NCBI GenBank assembly: GCA_050698755.1
Contig: JBOHCK010000188.1
Coordinates: 1 to 11,778, forward strand
Reading direction: 5' to 3'
Origin: Palsa-504 sp050698755
Lineage (GTDB): Bacteria > Actinomycetota > Actinomycetes > Streptosporangiales > Streptosporangiaceae
DNA: 11,778 nt
Positions 5,387 to 11,778 of this stretch are shown piece after piece. The position numbers were made by a program, and so were the translations under genes. The notes below the pieces were generated by a model that worked only from the letters and a program-made list of their open reading frames with translations, was not told the origin of the DNA and made no database searches. How positions within the stretch are numbered: position 1 is the stretch's first letter; the number at the start of each line of letters is the position of its first letter.

Positions 5387-6643
5387 ATGCAAGCGTTCTT
5401 CGGCTCACTGACCACGCGGGGCAGGTCGTTCATGGCCGCGGGCGGCGCGGCCATGGTGTGCGGCCTGGCCGTACCGGAACCGGACCTGGTCCGGGTCGGC
5501 ACCCTGCTCATCATCCTCCCCGTGGTGTCCGCGCTGATCGCGCGGCGGTCCCGCTACCGGCTGTCCTGCAGCCGCAGGCTCGACCCGCCGCGGGTCCCGG
5601 CCGGCCACCCGACCATGGTCACGGCGCGGCTGGAGAACGTCTCGCGACTGCGTACGGCCGTCCTGCTCGCCGAGGACGTGACGCCCTACTCGCTCGGCAG
5701 CAGGCCGCGGTTCGTGCTGGACGAGATCGAGCCGGCCGGCCACCGGGAGCTCACCTACCAGATCCGTTCCGAGGCCCGCGGCCGGTTCACCATCGGCCCG
5801 CTGCGGATCCGCGTCGCGGACGCGTTCGGTCTGGTGGAGATCACTAAGTCGTTCAGCAGCACGAGCACCCTGGTGGTCACGCCGAGGATCTACGACCTGC
5901 CGCGGGCGGCGGCGCCGAGCAGCTGGCTCGGCGAGGGCGACGGGGGCATGCGGACGATATCGGCGATCGGCGAGGACGACGCGGCTCCGCGCGCCTACCA
6001 GGACGGGGACGGGCTGCGCCGGGTGCACTGGCGGTCGACCGCCCGGTACGGCGAGCTGATGGTGCGCCGCGAGGAACACCAGTGGCGCAACAGCGCCTCC
6101 GTCTTCCTCGACACGCGCCGCATCGCGCATTCGGCCGGCGGCACCTCCGCCACGTTCGAGTGGGCCGTGAGCGCGGCGGCCTCGATCGGCGCGCACCTGT
6201 CCGGCGAGGGGTTCCGGGCCAGGCTCATCACCGACGACGGAGAGGTCGCCCCGCGCGGCACGTTCCAGGACACCCTGCTCGACATGCTCGCCGTCATCAG
6301 CCCCTCGCAGGCCGTCGGGTTCGGGCCCGGCACCACCGCCCTGGCCAATGCCGGCGGCCAGATCATCGCGGTGGTTGGGCGCATGTCCGAAGGCGACGCC
6401 AGGATGCTGGCCGCGAGCAGGCGCGGGAACGCGCCGGCGATGGCGCTGGTGCTCGCCGTTTCCAGCTGGGCGACGGACGTGGCGGCCGAGGACACGACCC
6501 GGACGGCGGAGATCCTTTCGGCCTCGGGCTGGCGGGTCGCGGTGGCGAACGCCACCACGCCGCTGGCCACCGCCTGGCAGCAGCTGCACAAGCCCGCCGA
6601 CCGGCCGCTGTCCGTCGGCAGCCTCGGGGGTGAGTGGGGATGA
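5387..6643 (+). CDS. DUF58 domain-containing membrane protein
   Basis: Partner of MoxR ATPases; DUF58 proteins have a fold related to von Willebrand factor A domains, but their exact role is unproven. Of 418 residues, the N-terminus (SLTTRGRSFMAAGGAAM...) holds two membrane segments at about 13-29 and 34-51, followed by a beta-rich region (RRLDPPRVPAGHPTMVTARLEN) and the DUF58 signature YQDGDGLRRVHWRSTARYGELMVRR from Tyr204, with His214-Trp215. The C-terminal part would lie in the cytoplasm. The ATG at 5387 gives the LTTRGRSF start usual in actinobacteria even though its ribosome binding site is weak; coupling to moxR 13 nt upstream may help. Its stop overlaps the next start by ATGA. Confidence 0.9.
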   Translation: MQAFFGSLTTRGRSFMAAGGAAMVCGLAVPEPDLVRVGTLLIILPVVSALIARRSRYRLSCSRRLDPPRVPAGHPTMVTARLENVSRLRTAVLLAEDVTPYSLGSRPRFVLDEIEPAGHRELTYQIRSEARGRFTIGPLRIRVADAFGLVEITKSFSSTSTLVVTPRIYDLPRAAAPSSWLGEGDGGMRTISAIGEDDAAPRAYQDGDGLRRVHWRSTARYGELMVRREEHQWRNSASVFLDTRRIAHSAGGTSATFEWAVSAAASIGAHLSGEGFRARLITDDGEVAPRGTFQDTLLDMLAVISPSQAVGFGPGTTALANAGGQIIAVVGRMSEGDARMLAASRRGNAPAMALVLAVSSWATDVAAEDTTRTAEILSASGWRVAVANATTPLATAWQQLHKPADRPLSVGSLGGEWG

Positions 6644-9321
6644 CGCCAAACCGCCGGATGACGGTGACCTGCGCGGTCGCGGTCGTGCTCGTCTCCACCG
6701 CCATGTACCCGCTGTTCGACTTCTCCGACTGGTTCTTGGCGGGAATCGGCGCCGCGGCCGTGGCCGGGGCGTGCGGGGCGCTCACCAGGCTGCGGGTGCT
6801 GCCCGTGCCCGTCTGCCTGGCCGTCGGCGTGCTCGGCCAGCTGTACTACCTCGACGTGCTGTTCGAGGCGCGCCATTGCCTGCTCAGGTTCCTCCCGACC
6901 CCGGCCTCAATCCGCCTGCTGTGGGATCTGGTGAGCATCGGGATTTACGACGCGCACAAGTTTGCGCCGCCGGCGGAGCAGGCGTCCGGCCTGGTGCTGC
7001 TGGCCGCGGCCGGGATCGGCATCACCGCGGTCCTGACCGACCTGATCGCCGTCCGGCTGCGGTCGACGGCGCTGGCCGGACTGCCCCTGCTCGTCCTGTT
7101 CACGGTGCCCGTAACGATGAATGCCCCGAGCGGTTGGGGCACGATCATCGTCTTCAGCCTGGGCACGGCCGGGTACCTGGCCATGCTGAGCGCAGACGGG
7201 CGGGAGCGGATCCGGGTCTGGGGCAGGCTGGTGTCACTGTGGCGCACCGGTCCGCTGCACGAGGTCGCCTGGGGTCCGGCCCGCCGCGGTCCCGGGCGCG
7301 AAGGCCGGTCCGCCGACCGCGGCCAGGGCGCGGGCCCCGACACCCGTGCGCTGGCCGCGGTGGGGCGGCGGGTCGGGCTCGCGTCGGTAGTACTCGCGCT
7401 CGCCATCCCGCTCATCGTGCCGGGCCTGCACCCGGGCCGGCCGTTCGCCACGGGACCTGGCATCGGCGGCAACGCCCCGGGCCCGGGCGGCGCGGCCCTC
7501 TCCGACGCGCTGTCGCAGACCCTCTCGCAGCTGCGCGAGACCCACCCGACCCAGGTGCTGGCCTATACGACGTCGGCCTCGCCGACTCTCCAGCGCGATG
7601 ATGCGCAGTACCTGCATCAGTGGGTGCTCGACACGCTGGGCGACCCGGGGACGGGCTGGGAGGTCACCAGCTACTACACGGCGGCCATGCCGTCCACCAC
7701 CCTCCCGCCGCCCCCCGGGCTGAGCACATTCTCCGCCGCCACGCTGGTGACGACCACCGTGACTTCGGTGACCAGGGGCGCGCTGACCTCAAGTTCGGCG
7801 CCGACCTTCCTGCCCGTGCCCTACCCGGCGACCAGGGTCAACGTCGCCGGAACGTGGCTCACCGACCCCGAGGTCATGGTGTTCTCCGCCTCGAACGCCG
7901 CCGACGTCGAGTCGTACCAGGTCACCAGCTACGCGGTAGATCCCACCCCGGAGGAGCTGGAGACGGCCCCGCCGCCCCCTGTGTCGTCCATGACCGGGGA
8001 CCTGCAGCTGCCCTCGGCCTACCGGACGCCCGCGCTCGAGCACATCGCAGACTTGATGACGGCCGGCGACCACACCGAGTACGAGAAGGTGCGGGCGCTG
8101 GCCGACTGGCTCTCGGGGAGCGAGTTCACCTACGACGACGCGGCAAAGTCCTTCGACACCCCGGACGGCCTGCTGAGCTTCCTGGACAAGACGCGCAAGG
8201 GCGTGTGCGTGCAGTCGGCGTACGCGATGACCGTACTCACCCGCCTGCTCGGCATCCCGGCCCGGATGGTCCAGGGCTACACCGCGGGCAGCCTAGCGGC
8301 GAAGAACACCTACGTGGTCAAGTCCTCCGACGCGCACGTCTGGACGGAGGTCTACTTCACCGGCTACGGCTGGATCAGGTTCGAGCCCACGCCCAGCGGC
8401 CAGGGCACCGCGCAGCCCCCCAACTACATGGGGCCCTCGACCGGGACGGGTCAGCTGGTCAACCCAACCCCGCAGTCTTCCCAGGGGACGTCCGGCGGGC
8501 ACCCGGGGACCCCCACAGGTCCGTTTGGGCGCCGGCTACCGCCGCCGGGCGGGGGCCCGGCCGGAGTCTCAGGCGGCAAGTCGGCCGGGTCTGGCTGGGC
8601 CGCCATCCTCCTCGCGGTGCTGGCGGCGATCGCGCTGGCCTGCGGGGTTATCGCGATCGTGGCGCCCCCAGCGCACCGCGCCCTGTCCGCCCACGCCGAC
8701 GCGCCCCGGCGCAGGCCGGTGACCTTCACCACGCTGGTCCTGACGGCGGTCGCGGCCGCCGTCGTCTTGCTCGCGCTGTACCGGGTCCTTTCGCACGCCG
8801 GAATCGACTTGCGGGCCGGCTGGGCGACGGTTGGCATCACCTTCGGCGCGGCCTGCGCGGTCATGCTGGTCGCGCCTGCGACCAGCCGGTTTATCGTACG
8901 GCGGTGGCGCTGGGCGCTGGCCAAGGACGACGTGGGCCGGGCGCACGCCGCCTGGCGCGAGTTCCGCGACGACCTGGCGGACCTCGGCGTCAGTGCCCGG
9001 TCGAGCGAGCCGCCGCGAACCTTGGCCGGCCGGGTCACGGCGGGGCTGCCCGAGCAGGCCGGGGACGCTGTCCGCAGGCTCGCGCTGGCCGAGGAGCGAG
9101 CCAGTTACGCGGCGCGCCCGGTCGAGGGGGCCAGCCTGAGGCGGGACGGCGCCGCGGCCAGGAGCGGGATCGCGGCCACGGCCCGGCCCGGCGCGCGCTG
9201 GCGCGCCCGGATCTTCCCGGCTTCGGTGCTCACCGCGGCGGCCGACAGCACCGCGGCGATCTCTGAACGCGTGTCGGCGCTGATCTCGCGCCGGATGATG
9301 GAGCGCAGGCAGGGGAGCTGA
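6640..9321 (+). CDS. TgpA-like membrane transglutaminase (transglutaminase-like domain with DUF4129-type tail)
   Basis: Large polytopic protein with an extracytoplasmic transglutaminase/cysteine-protease fold. In 893 residues: about seven N-terminal membrane segments (near 10-26, 31-48, 53-75, 117-137, 146-161, 167-184, 246-264), an external region to about 650 with the transglutaminase core, then three more membrane segments (about 653-673, 695-716, 727-747) and a cytoplasmic DUF4129-like tail (AHAAWREFRDDLADLG from 768). Catalytic Cys523 lies in KGVCVQSAYAM and His566 in DAHVWTEVYF; the third position is Glu582 in GWIRFEPTP where many relatives have Asp. ATG 6640 overlaps the DUF58 stop (ATGA); GTG 6634 is the alternative. 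Natural substrate unknown; envelope protein processing or modification is an inference from topology and the MoxR-DUF58 context. Confidence 0.9.
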   Translation: MTPNRRMTVTCAVAVVLVSTAMYPLFDFSDWFLAGIGAAAVAGACGALTRLRVLPVPVCLAVGVLGQLYYLDVLFEARHCLLRFLPTPASIRLLWDLVSIGIYDAHKFAPPAEQASGLVLLAAAGIGITAVLTDLIAVRLRSTALAGLPLLVLFTVPVTMNAPSGWGTIIVFSLGTAGYLAMLSADGRERIRVWGRLVSLWRTGPLHEVAWGPARRGPGREGRSADRGQGAGPDTRALAAVGRRVGLASVVLALAIPLIVPGLHPGRPFATGPGIGGNAPGPGGAALSDALSQTLSQLRETHPTQVLAYTTSASPTLQRDDAQYLHQWVLDTLGDPGTGWEVTSYYTAAMPSTTLPPPPGLSTFSAATLVTTTVTSVTRGALTSSSAPTFLPVPYPATRVNVAGTWLTDPEVMVFSASNAADVESYQVTSYAVDPTPEELETAPPPPVSSMTGDLQLPSAYRTPALEHIADLMTAGDHTEYEKVRALADWLSGSEFTYDDAAKSFDTPDGLLSFLDKTRKGVCVQSAYAMTVLTRLLGIPARMVQGYTAGSLAAKNTYVVKSSDAHVWTEVYFTGYGWIRFEPTPSGQGTAQPPNYMGPSTGTGQLVNPTPQSSQGTSGGHPGTPTGPFGRRLPPPGGGPAGVSGGKSAGSGWAAILLAVLAAIALACGVIAIVAPPAHRALSAHADAPRRRPVTFTTLVLTAVAAAVVLLALYRVLSHAGIDLRAGWATVGITFGAACAVMLVAPATSRFIVRRWRWALAKDDVGRAHAAWREFRDDLADLGVSARSSEPPRTLAGRVTAGLPEQAGDAVRRLALAEERASYAARPVEGASLRRDGAAARSGIAATARPGARWRARIFPASVLTAAADSTAAISERVSALISRRMMERRQGS

Positions 9322-9397
9322 GAAACCGAGCGCAGGCTACGGCTGCGGCTAGAGAATCTGGACGGGACGGAGCGCAGGCAGGTGCGCTGAGGAATCC
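9300..9397 (+). repeat. Partial duplication of the tgpA 3' end
   Basis: The last codons and stop of the transglutaminase gene (9300-9328, beginning GGAGCGCAGGCAGG and including GCTGAG) recur as an imperfect copy at 9369-9397, with a third shorter copy of GAGCGCAGGC at 9328-9337. The downstream copies are outside any gene. It looks like a small local duplication. Confidence 0.55.
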
Positions 9398-9410
9398 GGG
9401 CCAGATGGTA

Positions 9411-9426
9411 CGCGCCGGGTGGCGCG
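9411..9426. terminator. Short hairpin between convergent genes
   Basis: CGCGCC-GGGT-GGCGCG forms a perfect 6-bp stem with a 4-nt loop, 4 nt beyond the stop of the DUF3040 gene and about 90 nt after the tgpA stop. No T-run follows on either strand, as is common in actinomycetes. A bidirectional terminator is the natural reading. Confidence 0.45.
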
Positions 9427-9430
9427 GTGA

Positions 9431-9853
9431 TTACATCCTGCGGTCACCTTCCTGGCGGCGACGCCAGCGTTCTTCCATCCGTTCCATCATCCGGGCCTTC
9501 CAGCCCAGGTCCGACTGGCGGCGCCCGGCGGACCGGCCCTGAGCCGACATCCTGGCCCGGTCCTGCACGGCCCGCACCCGAGCTGCGTGCCTCCGCCAGG
9601 TGACCAGCGCCCACACCAGGGACAGCAGCGTGAACGCGGCTCCGGCCGCCTCCAGGTACAGATGGCGAGTTACCACGCCCGCTGCGATGAGGCCTGCGCC
9701 GACCAGCACCCCGATCAAGCCCTGTACCAGTTTGCGCTTGTAGTGCACGCGCGGATCGCTGGAGCGCACGAGACGCCCGAACTTCGGATCCTCCCTGTAG
9801 AGCGCTTGCTCGATCTGCTCCAGCTGGCGCTGCTCGTGTTCAGAGAGCGGCAC
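9431..9853 (-). CDS. DUF3040 small membrane protein
   Basis: Function unknown. The 140-residue protein has the family's conserved start PLSEHEQRQLEQIEQALYREDPKF (2-25), two membrane segments (about 43-62 and 66-86) with a very short turn between them, and a basic Arg-rich cytoplasmic tail (WRRHAARVRAVQDRARM to the end). Actinobacterial genomes often keep such a gene near mraZ, which hints at a link with envelope growth or division, but that is inference. GTG 9853 was chosen because it directly precedes PLSEHEQ and has GGGAGG 4 nt upstream; ATG 9865 and 9874 are also in frame. Its start overlaps the last 14 nt of dinB, and a candidate own promoter lies within dinB's 3' end. Confidence 0.87.
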   Translation of the reverse strand: MPLSEHEQRQLEQIEQALYREDPKFGRLVRSSDPRVHYKRKLVQGLIGVLVGAGLIAAGVVTRHLYLEAAGAAFTLLSLVWALVTWRRHAARVRAVQDRARMSAQGRSAGRRQSDLGWKARMMERMEERWRRRQEGDRRM

Positions 9854-11213
9854 GACGCCTCCCATAAAAAACATTTGCGCCCGGAACGTGCGAGGTGACC
9901 GCCACCTCGCATACCCGGTTCATTTTCCAGAATACGAGCGTTGACACATTACGTGGAAGACCGCACCCCCTAGCAGGTAAGAAAGCGTCCGGTCCGGGGC
10001 GCTCCGCGTCGTCCACCAGGGAAGCCGGCCGGATCACGCCAGACCCGAACCGCCTCGCGATCTTGTCCACCGCCTGGTCCGCTTCCCGCCAGCCGACCGG
10101 CCGGTCGTCGAACGTCAGCTGGGCGTTCGAGCCTGCCGCAGGCACCAGGCCGGATACCCGCACCCCGACCAGCCGCAGCCGGGCGCCGCCCGCCAGGCCC
10201 GACGACTCGTACAGCGAGCAGGCCGTGGCGTAGATCTGGTTGGTCACGTCGGTCGGGTACGCCAGCGTCCTGGAGCGCGTCATCGTCTTGAAGCTGGCCA
10301 GCCGCAGCTTGACCGAGACCGTCCGGGCCAGGTACCCGCCGGCCCGCAGCCCGCGGGCCGTCCGTCCCGACAGCCTGAGCAGCTCCCGCCTGATCCGGTC
10401 CGGGTCATCGATGTCGGTGGCGAACGTCTCCTCGGCGCCGATGCTCTTCTCGGGCACGTGCGGCGTCACCCGGCGCTCGTCGCGGCCCCAGGCCAGGGCG
10501 GCGAGGTGCGTCCCCGCCGCCGCCCCGAGTTCGCGCTGCAGGGTAGCCAGCGGGGTGTGCGCGATATCGCCCACCGTGCGCAGGCCCAGCCGGGCCAGGA
10601 TCTCGCCGGTCCGCTCCCCCACACCCCACAGCGCGGAGACGGGCAGCGGGTGCAGGAAGTCGAGCACGCCCGCCGCCGGGACGACCAGCAGGCCGTCAGG
10701 CTTACAGCGGGCGGAGGCGATCTTGGCCACGAACTTGGACGGCGCGACCCCGATCGAGCAGTTGATGCCCTGCTGCTCGGCAACCTGGGCCCTGACGAGC
10801 GCGGCGATCCGCGCGGGCGGGCCGAGCCGGCGCAGCGCGCCTCGCACGTCGAGGAACGCCTCGTCCAGGGCCAGCGGCTCCACCTGGGGAGTGACCGTGC
10901 CGAAGATGGCCATCACCTCCTTGGAGGTGGCGGCATAGGCCTGGTGCCTGGGCGGGACGAATACGGCCTGCGGGCACAGGCGCCGGGCCCGCAGCACCGG
11001 CATCGCCGAGTGCACCCCGAAGGCGCGGGCCTCGTACGACGCGGACAGCACCACGCCGCGACCGCTGGCTCCGCCCACGATGACCGGCTGGCCCGCGAGC
11101 TCGGGCCGGTCCCTGATCTCCACGCTTGCGTAGAACGCGTCCATGTCGACGTGAAGGACGTGACAGCCCGTGTCATCCGGCGGGGCGCCTTGGTGACCCG
11201 GGTCGGCCCGCAT
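9840..11213 (-). CDS. dinB: DNA polymerase IV (Y-family translesion polymerase DinB)
   Basis: Error-prone polymerase that copies past DNA lesions. The 457-residue protein has all Y-family hallmarks: HVDMDAFYASVE with catalytic Asp23 and steric-gate Tyr28, SYEARAFGV (59-67), LDEAFLDV with catalytic Asp117-Glu118, INCSIGVAPSKFVAKIAS, and the helix-hairpin-helix region LWGVGERTGEILARLGLRTVGDIA. The little-finger domain ends near residue 402 (RRFGSGVIRPASLVDD). QLTFD from 365 is a weak candidate for a sliding-clamp contact. The last 55 residues (AERPGPDAFL to the end) are unlike the family, with third-position GC falling to about half, and overlap the DUF3040 promoter and start. ATG 11213 is 4 nt after the stop of the methyltransferase gene, so the two are probably co-transcribed. 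Confidence 0.93.
   Translation of the reverse strand: MRADPGHQGAPPDDTGCHVLHVDMDAFYASVEIRDRPELAGQPVIVGGASGRGVVLSASYEARAFGVHSAMPVLRARRLCPQAVFVPPRHQAYAATSKEVMAIFGTVTPQVEPLALDEAFLDVRGALRRLGPPARIAALVRAQVAEQQGINCSIGVAPSKFVAKIASARCKPDGLLVVPAAGVLDFLHPLPVSALWGVGERTGEILARLGLRTVGDIAHTPLATLQRELGAAAGTHLAALAWGRDERRVTPHVPEKSIGAEETFATDIDDPDRIRRELLRLSGRTARGLRAGGYLARTVSVKLRLASFKTMTRSRTLAYPTDVTNQIYATACSLYESSGLAGGARLRLVGVRVSGLVPAAGSNAQLTFDDRPVGWREADQAVDKIARRFGSGVIRPASLVDDAERPGPDAFLPARGCGLPRNVSTLVFWKMNRVCEVAVTSHVPGANVFYGRRRAAL
9889..9911 (-). promoter_or_regulatory. 23-bp palindrome at the presumed transcription start of the DUF3040 gene
   Basis: TGCGAGGTG and CACCTCGCA are perfect 9-base inverted repeats with a 5-base centre. 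It begins in the last base of the candidate -10 element, so it would cover the transcription start. It may be an operator for a dimeric regulator or a leader hairpin. It might also act as a stop signal for dinB transcription, although the T6 run at 9866-9871 is too far away for a standard terminator. Confidence 0.5.
9911..9935 (-). promoter_or_regulatory. Candidate alternative-sigma (SigB/SigF type) promoter of the DUF3040 gene
   Basis: GTAT (9935-9932), 15 bp, then GGGTAT (9916-9911) fits the GNNT-N14-16-GGGTAY pattern of stress and sporulation sigma factors of the SigB family in actinomycetes. It lies about 60 bp before the GTG start, in an unusually AT-rich stretch. Only a pattern match. 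Confidence 0.4.
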
Positions 11214-11217
11214 GGCG

Positions 11218-11778
11218 TCAGCGATGGCCGAGGATGTGCAGCTGGGCCGCGATATCGCGCAGGGGCGGGGTAAGCGCTGCGGCCGCCTCGAGCGCCCGCA
11301 GTGCCTCGGCGCTGCCCGGGTCGCCGTCCACCAGCGCGGCGGGCACCAGGCCGCTGAAGATGCGCACCCCGTGCGCCTCCCCGGCGCGCAGCCCGGCCCC
11401 CTCGATCAGCGCGGTCAGCCCGGCCAGCGTGAACCGGCGTGGAGCGTCAGGGGGGCCGAGGGGGTTTGGGGGAAAAGGCTTCCCCCCAAGACCGGGGGGT
11501 TCCGGGAGGTCGCCCCCCCGGGCCAGCAGCAGCATCGCCTCGGCGAAGCGGCCGGCCAGCGCGCGGTGCAGGACCGCGGCAACCTCGTTGGCCGCCAGCA
11601 CGCTGACGGTGGCCCGCGGCCGCAGCACCCGGGCGATGGCGGTCATCGCCTCGGCCGGGGAGTCCACGTATTCGAGCACGTTATGGCAGATGACGAGGTC
11701 CGCCGCGGCCACGCCCGCGACGCCGTCCAGGCTGGCGGCCTCGCCCTGCACCGCCGCCAGGCGCGCGCCCGCCTCGGC
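11218..11778 (-). CDS. Class I SAM-dependent methyltransferase, N-terminus outside the window
   Basis: The visible 186 C-terminal residues start after the SAM-binding glycine loop. ADLVICHNVLEYVDSPAEAMTAIARVLRPRATVSVLA is the motif region following it, with a CHxVLEYV sequence like that of CmoM/SmtA-type methyltransferases, which modify wobble-uridine tRNA bases in other bacteria. The end, RRFTLAGLTALIEGAGLRAGEAHGVRIFSGLVP and RDIAAQLHILGH, is typical of actinobacterial members. Target not determined. Between AEAMLLL and RRFTL the protein holds ARGGDLPEPPGLGGKPFPP, coded by a GC-rich repeat, where relatives have an unrelated loop of similar or shorter length (from memory). It lies 4 nt upstream of dinB. 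Confidence 0.8.
   Translation of the reverse strand, partial: AEAGARLAAVQGEAASLDGVAGVAAADLVICHNVLEYVDSPAEAMTAIARVLRPRATVSVLAANEVAAVLHRALAGRFAEAMLLLARGGDLPEPPGLGGKPFPPNPLGPPDAPRRFTLAGLTALIEGAGLRAGEAHGVRIFSGLVPAALVDGDPGSAEALRALEAAAALTPPLRDIAAQLHILGHR
11450..11524 (-). repeat. GC-rich palindromic element, copy 2 (inside the methyltransferase gene)
   Basis: Same architecture as copy 1 near the start of ftsI, in the same orientation: the core 11493-11523 differs at 2 of 31 positions, the 8-bp stem (11502-11521, loop TCGC) keeps all but one pair, and a second hairpin has G5 and C6 arms. It is read in frame and adds a Gly/Pro-rich stretch. Confidence 0.75.

Noticed and set aside
9941..9946. TTGACA on the plus strand within dinB
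   Set aside because: A perfect -35 but no acceptable -10 at 16-18 bp, and no plus-strand gene follows.

Overview
The window comes from a very GC-rich actinomycete (Actinomycetota). Evidence for this: nearly every third codon position is G or C, GTG starts are common, most junctions are 4-bp start/stop overlaps, and the start of the division and cell wall (dcw) cluster has the actinobacterial content, with a proline-rich FtsL-like protein and a DUF3040 gene close by. A filamentous or spore-forming order such as Streptosporangiales or Streptomycetales is plausible, but the genus cannot be read from the sequence.

Left part (1-4076, minus strand): the head of the dcw cluster, transcribed right to left as mraZ, rsmH (mraW), ftsL, ftsI. 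ftsI runs off the left edge before its last catalytic motif. rsmH-ftsL overlap by 4 bp and ftsL-ftsI are nearly or actually overlapping, so the three are probably translationally coupled. mraZ has a promoter inside an array of five 10-bp repeats that match the known style of MraZ operator. The 146-bp gap between mraZ and rsmH holds a strong nested stem-loop, where an mraW-type leader RNA would be expected. FtsL has a long cytoplasmic tail of tandem PPGR-type repeats. The beginning of ftsI contains a GC-rich repetitive element and a change in the best coding frame.

Middle (4077-9321, plus strand): a divergent operon of a MoxR-family AAA+ ATPase, a DUF58 protein and a large TgpA-like membrane transglutaminase. 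These three often travel together. The set is thought to act at the cell envelope, with the ATPase and DUF58 protein as cytoplasmic or membrane partners of the extracytoplasmic cysteine hydrolase fold. A sigma-70-type promoter lies upstream of moxR.

Right part (9322-11778, minus strand): a convergent set of a class I SAM-dependent methyltransferase (cut by the right edge), dinB (DNA polymerase IV) and a small DUF3040 membrane protein. The methyltransferase and dinB are 4 nt apart. The DUF3040 gene begins inside the 3' end of dinB and seems to have its own promoter with a palindrome at the expected start of transcription. A short hairpin sits between the convergent tgpA and DUF3040 genes.

No rRNA, tRNA, CRISPR array, insertion sequence or phage gene was seen. 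The most interesting signals are the nested hairpin before rsmH, the GC-rich element shared by ftsI and the methyltransferase gene (29 of 31 bases identical in its core) with the ftsI frame change, the MraZ box array, the FtsL repeat tail, and the promoter plus palindrome before the DUF3040 gene.
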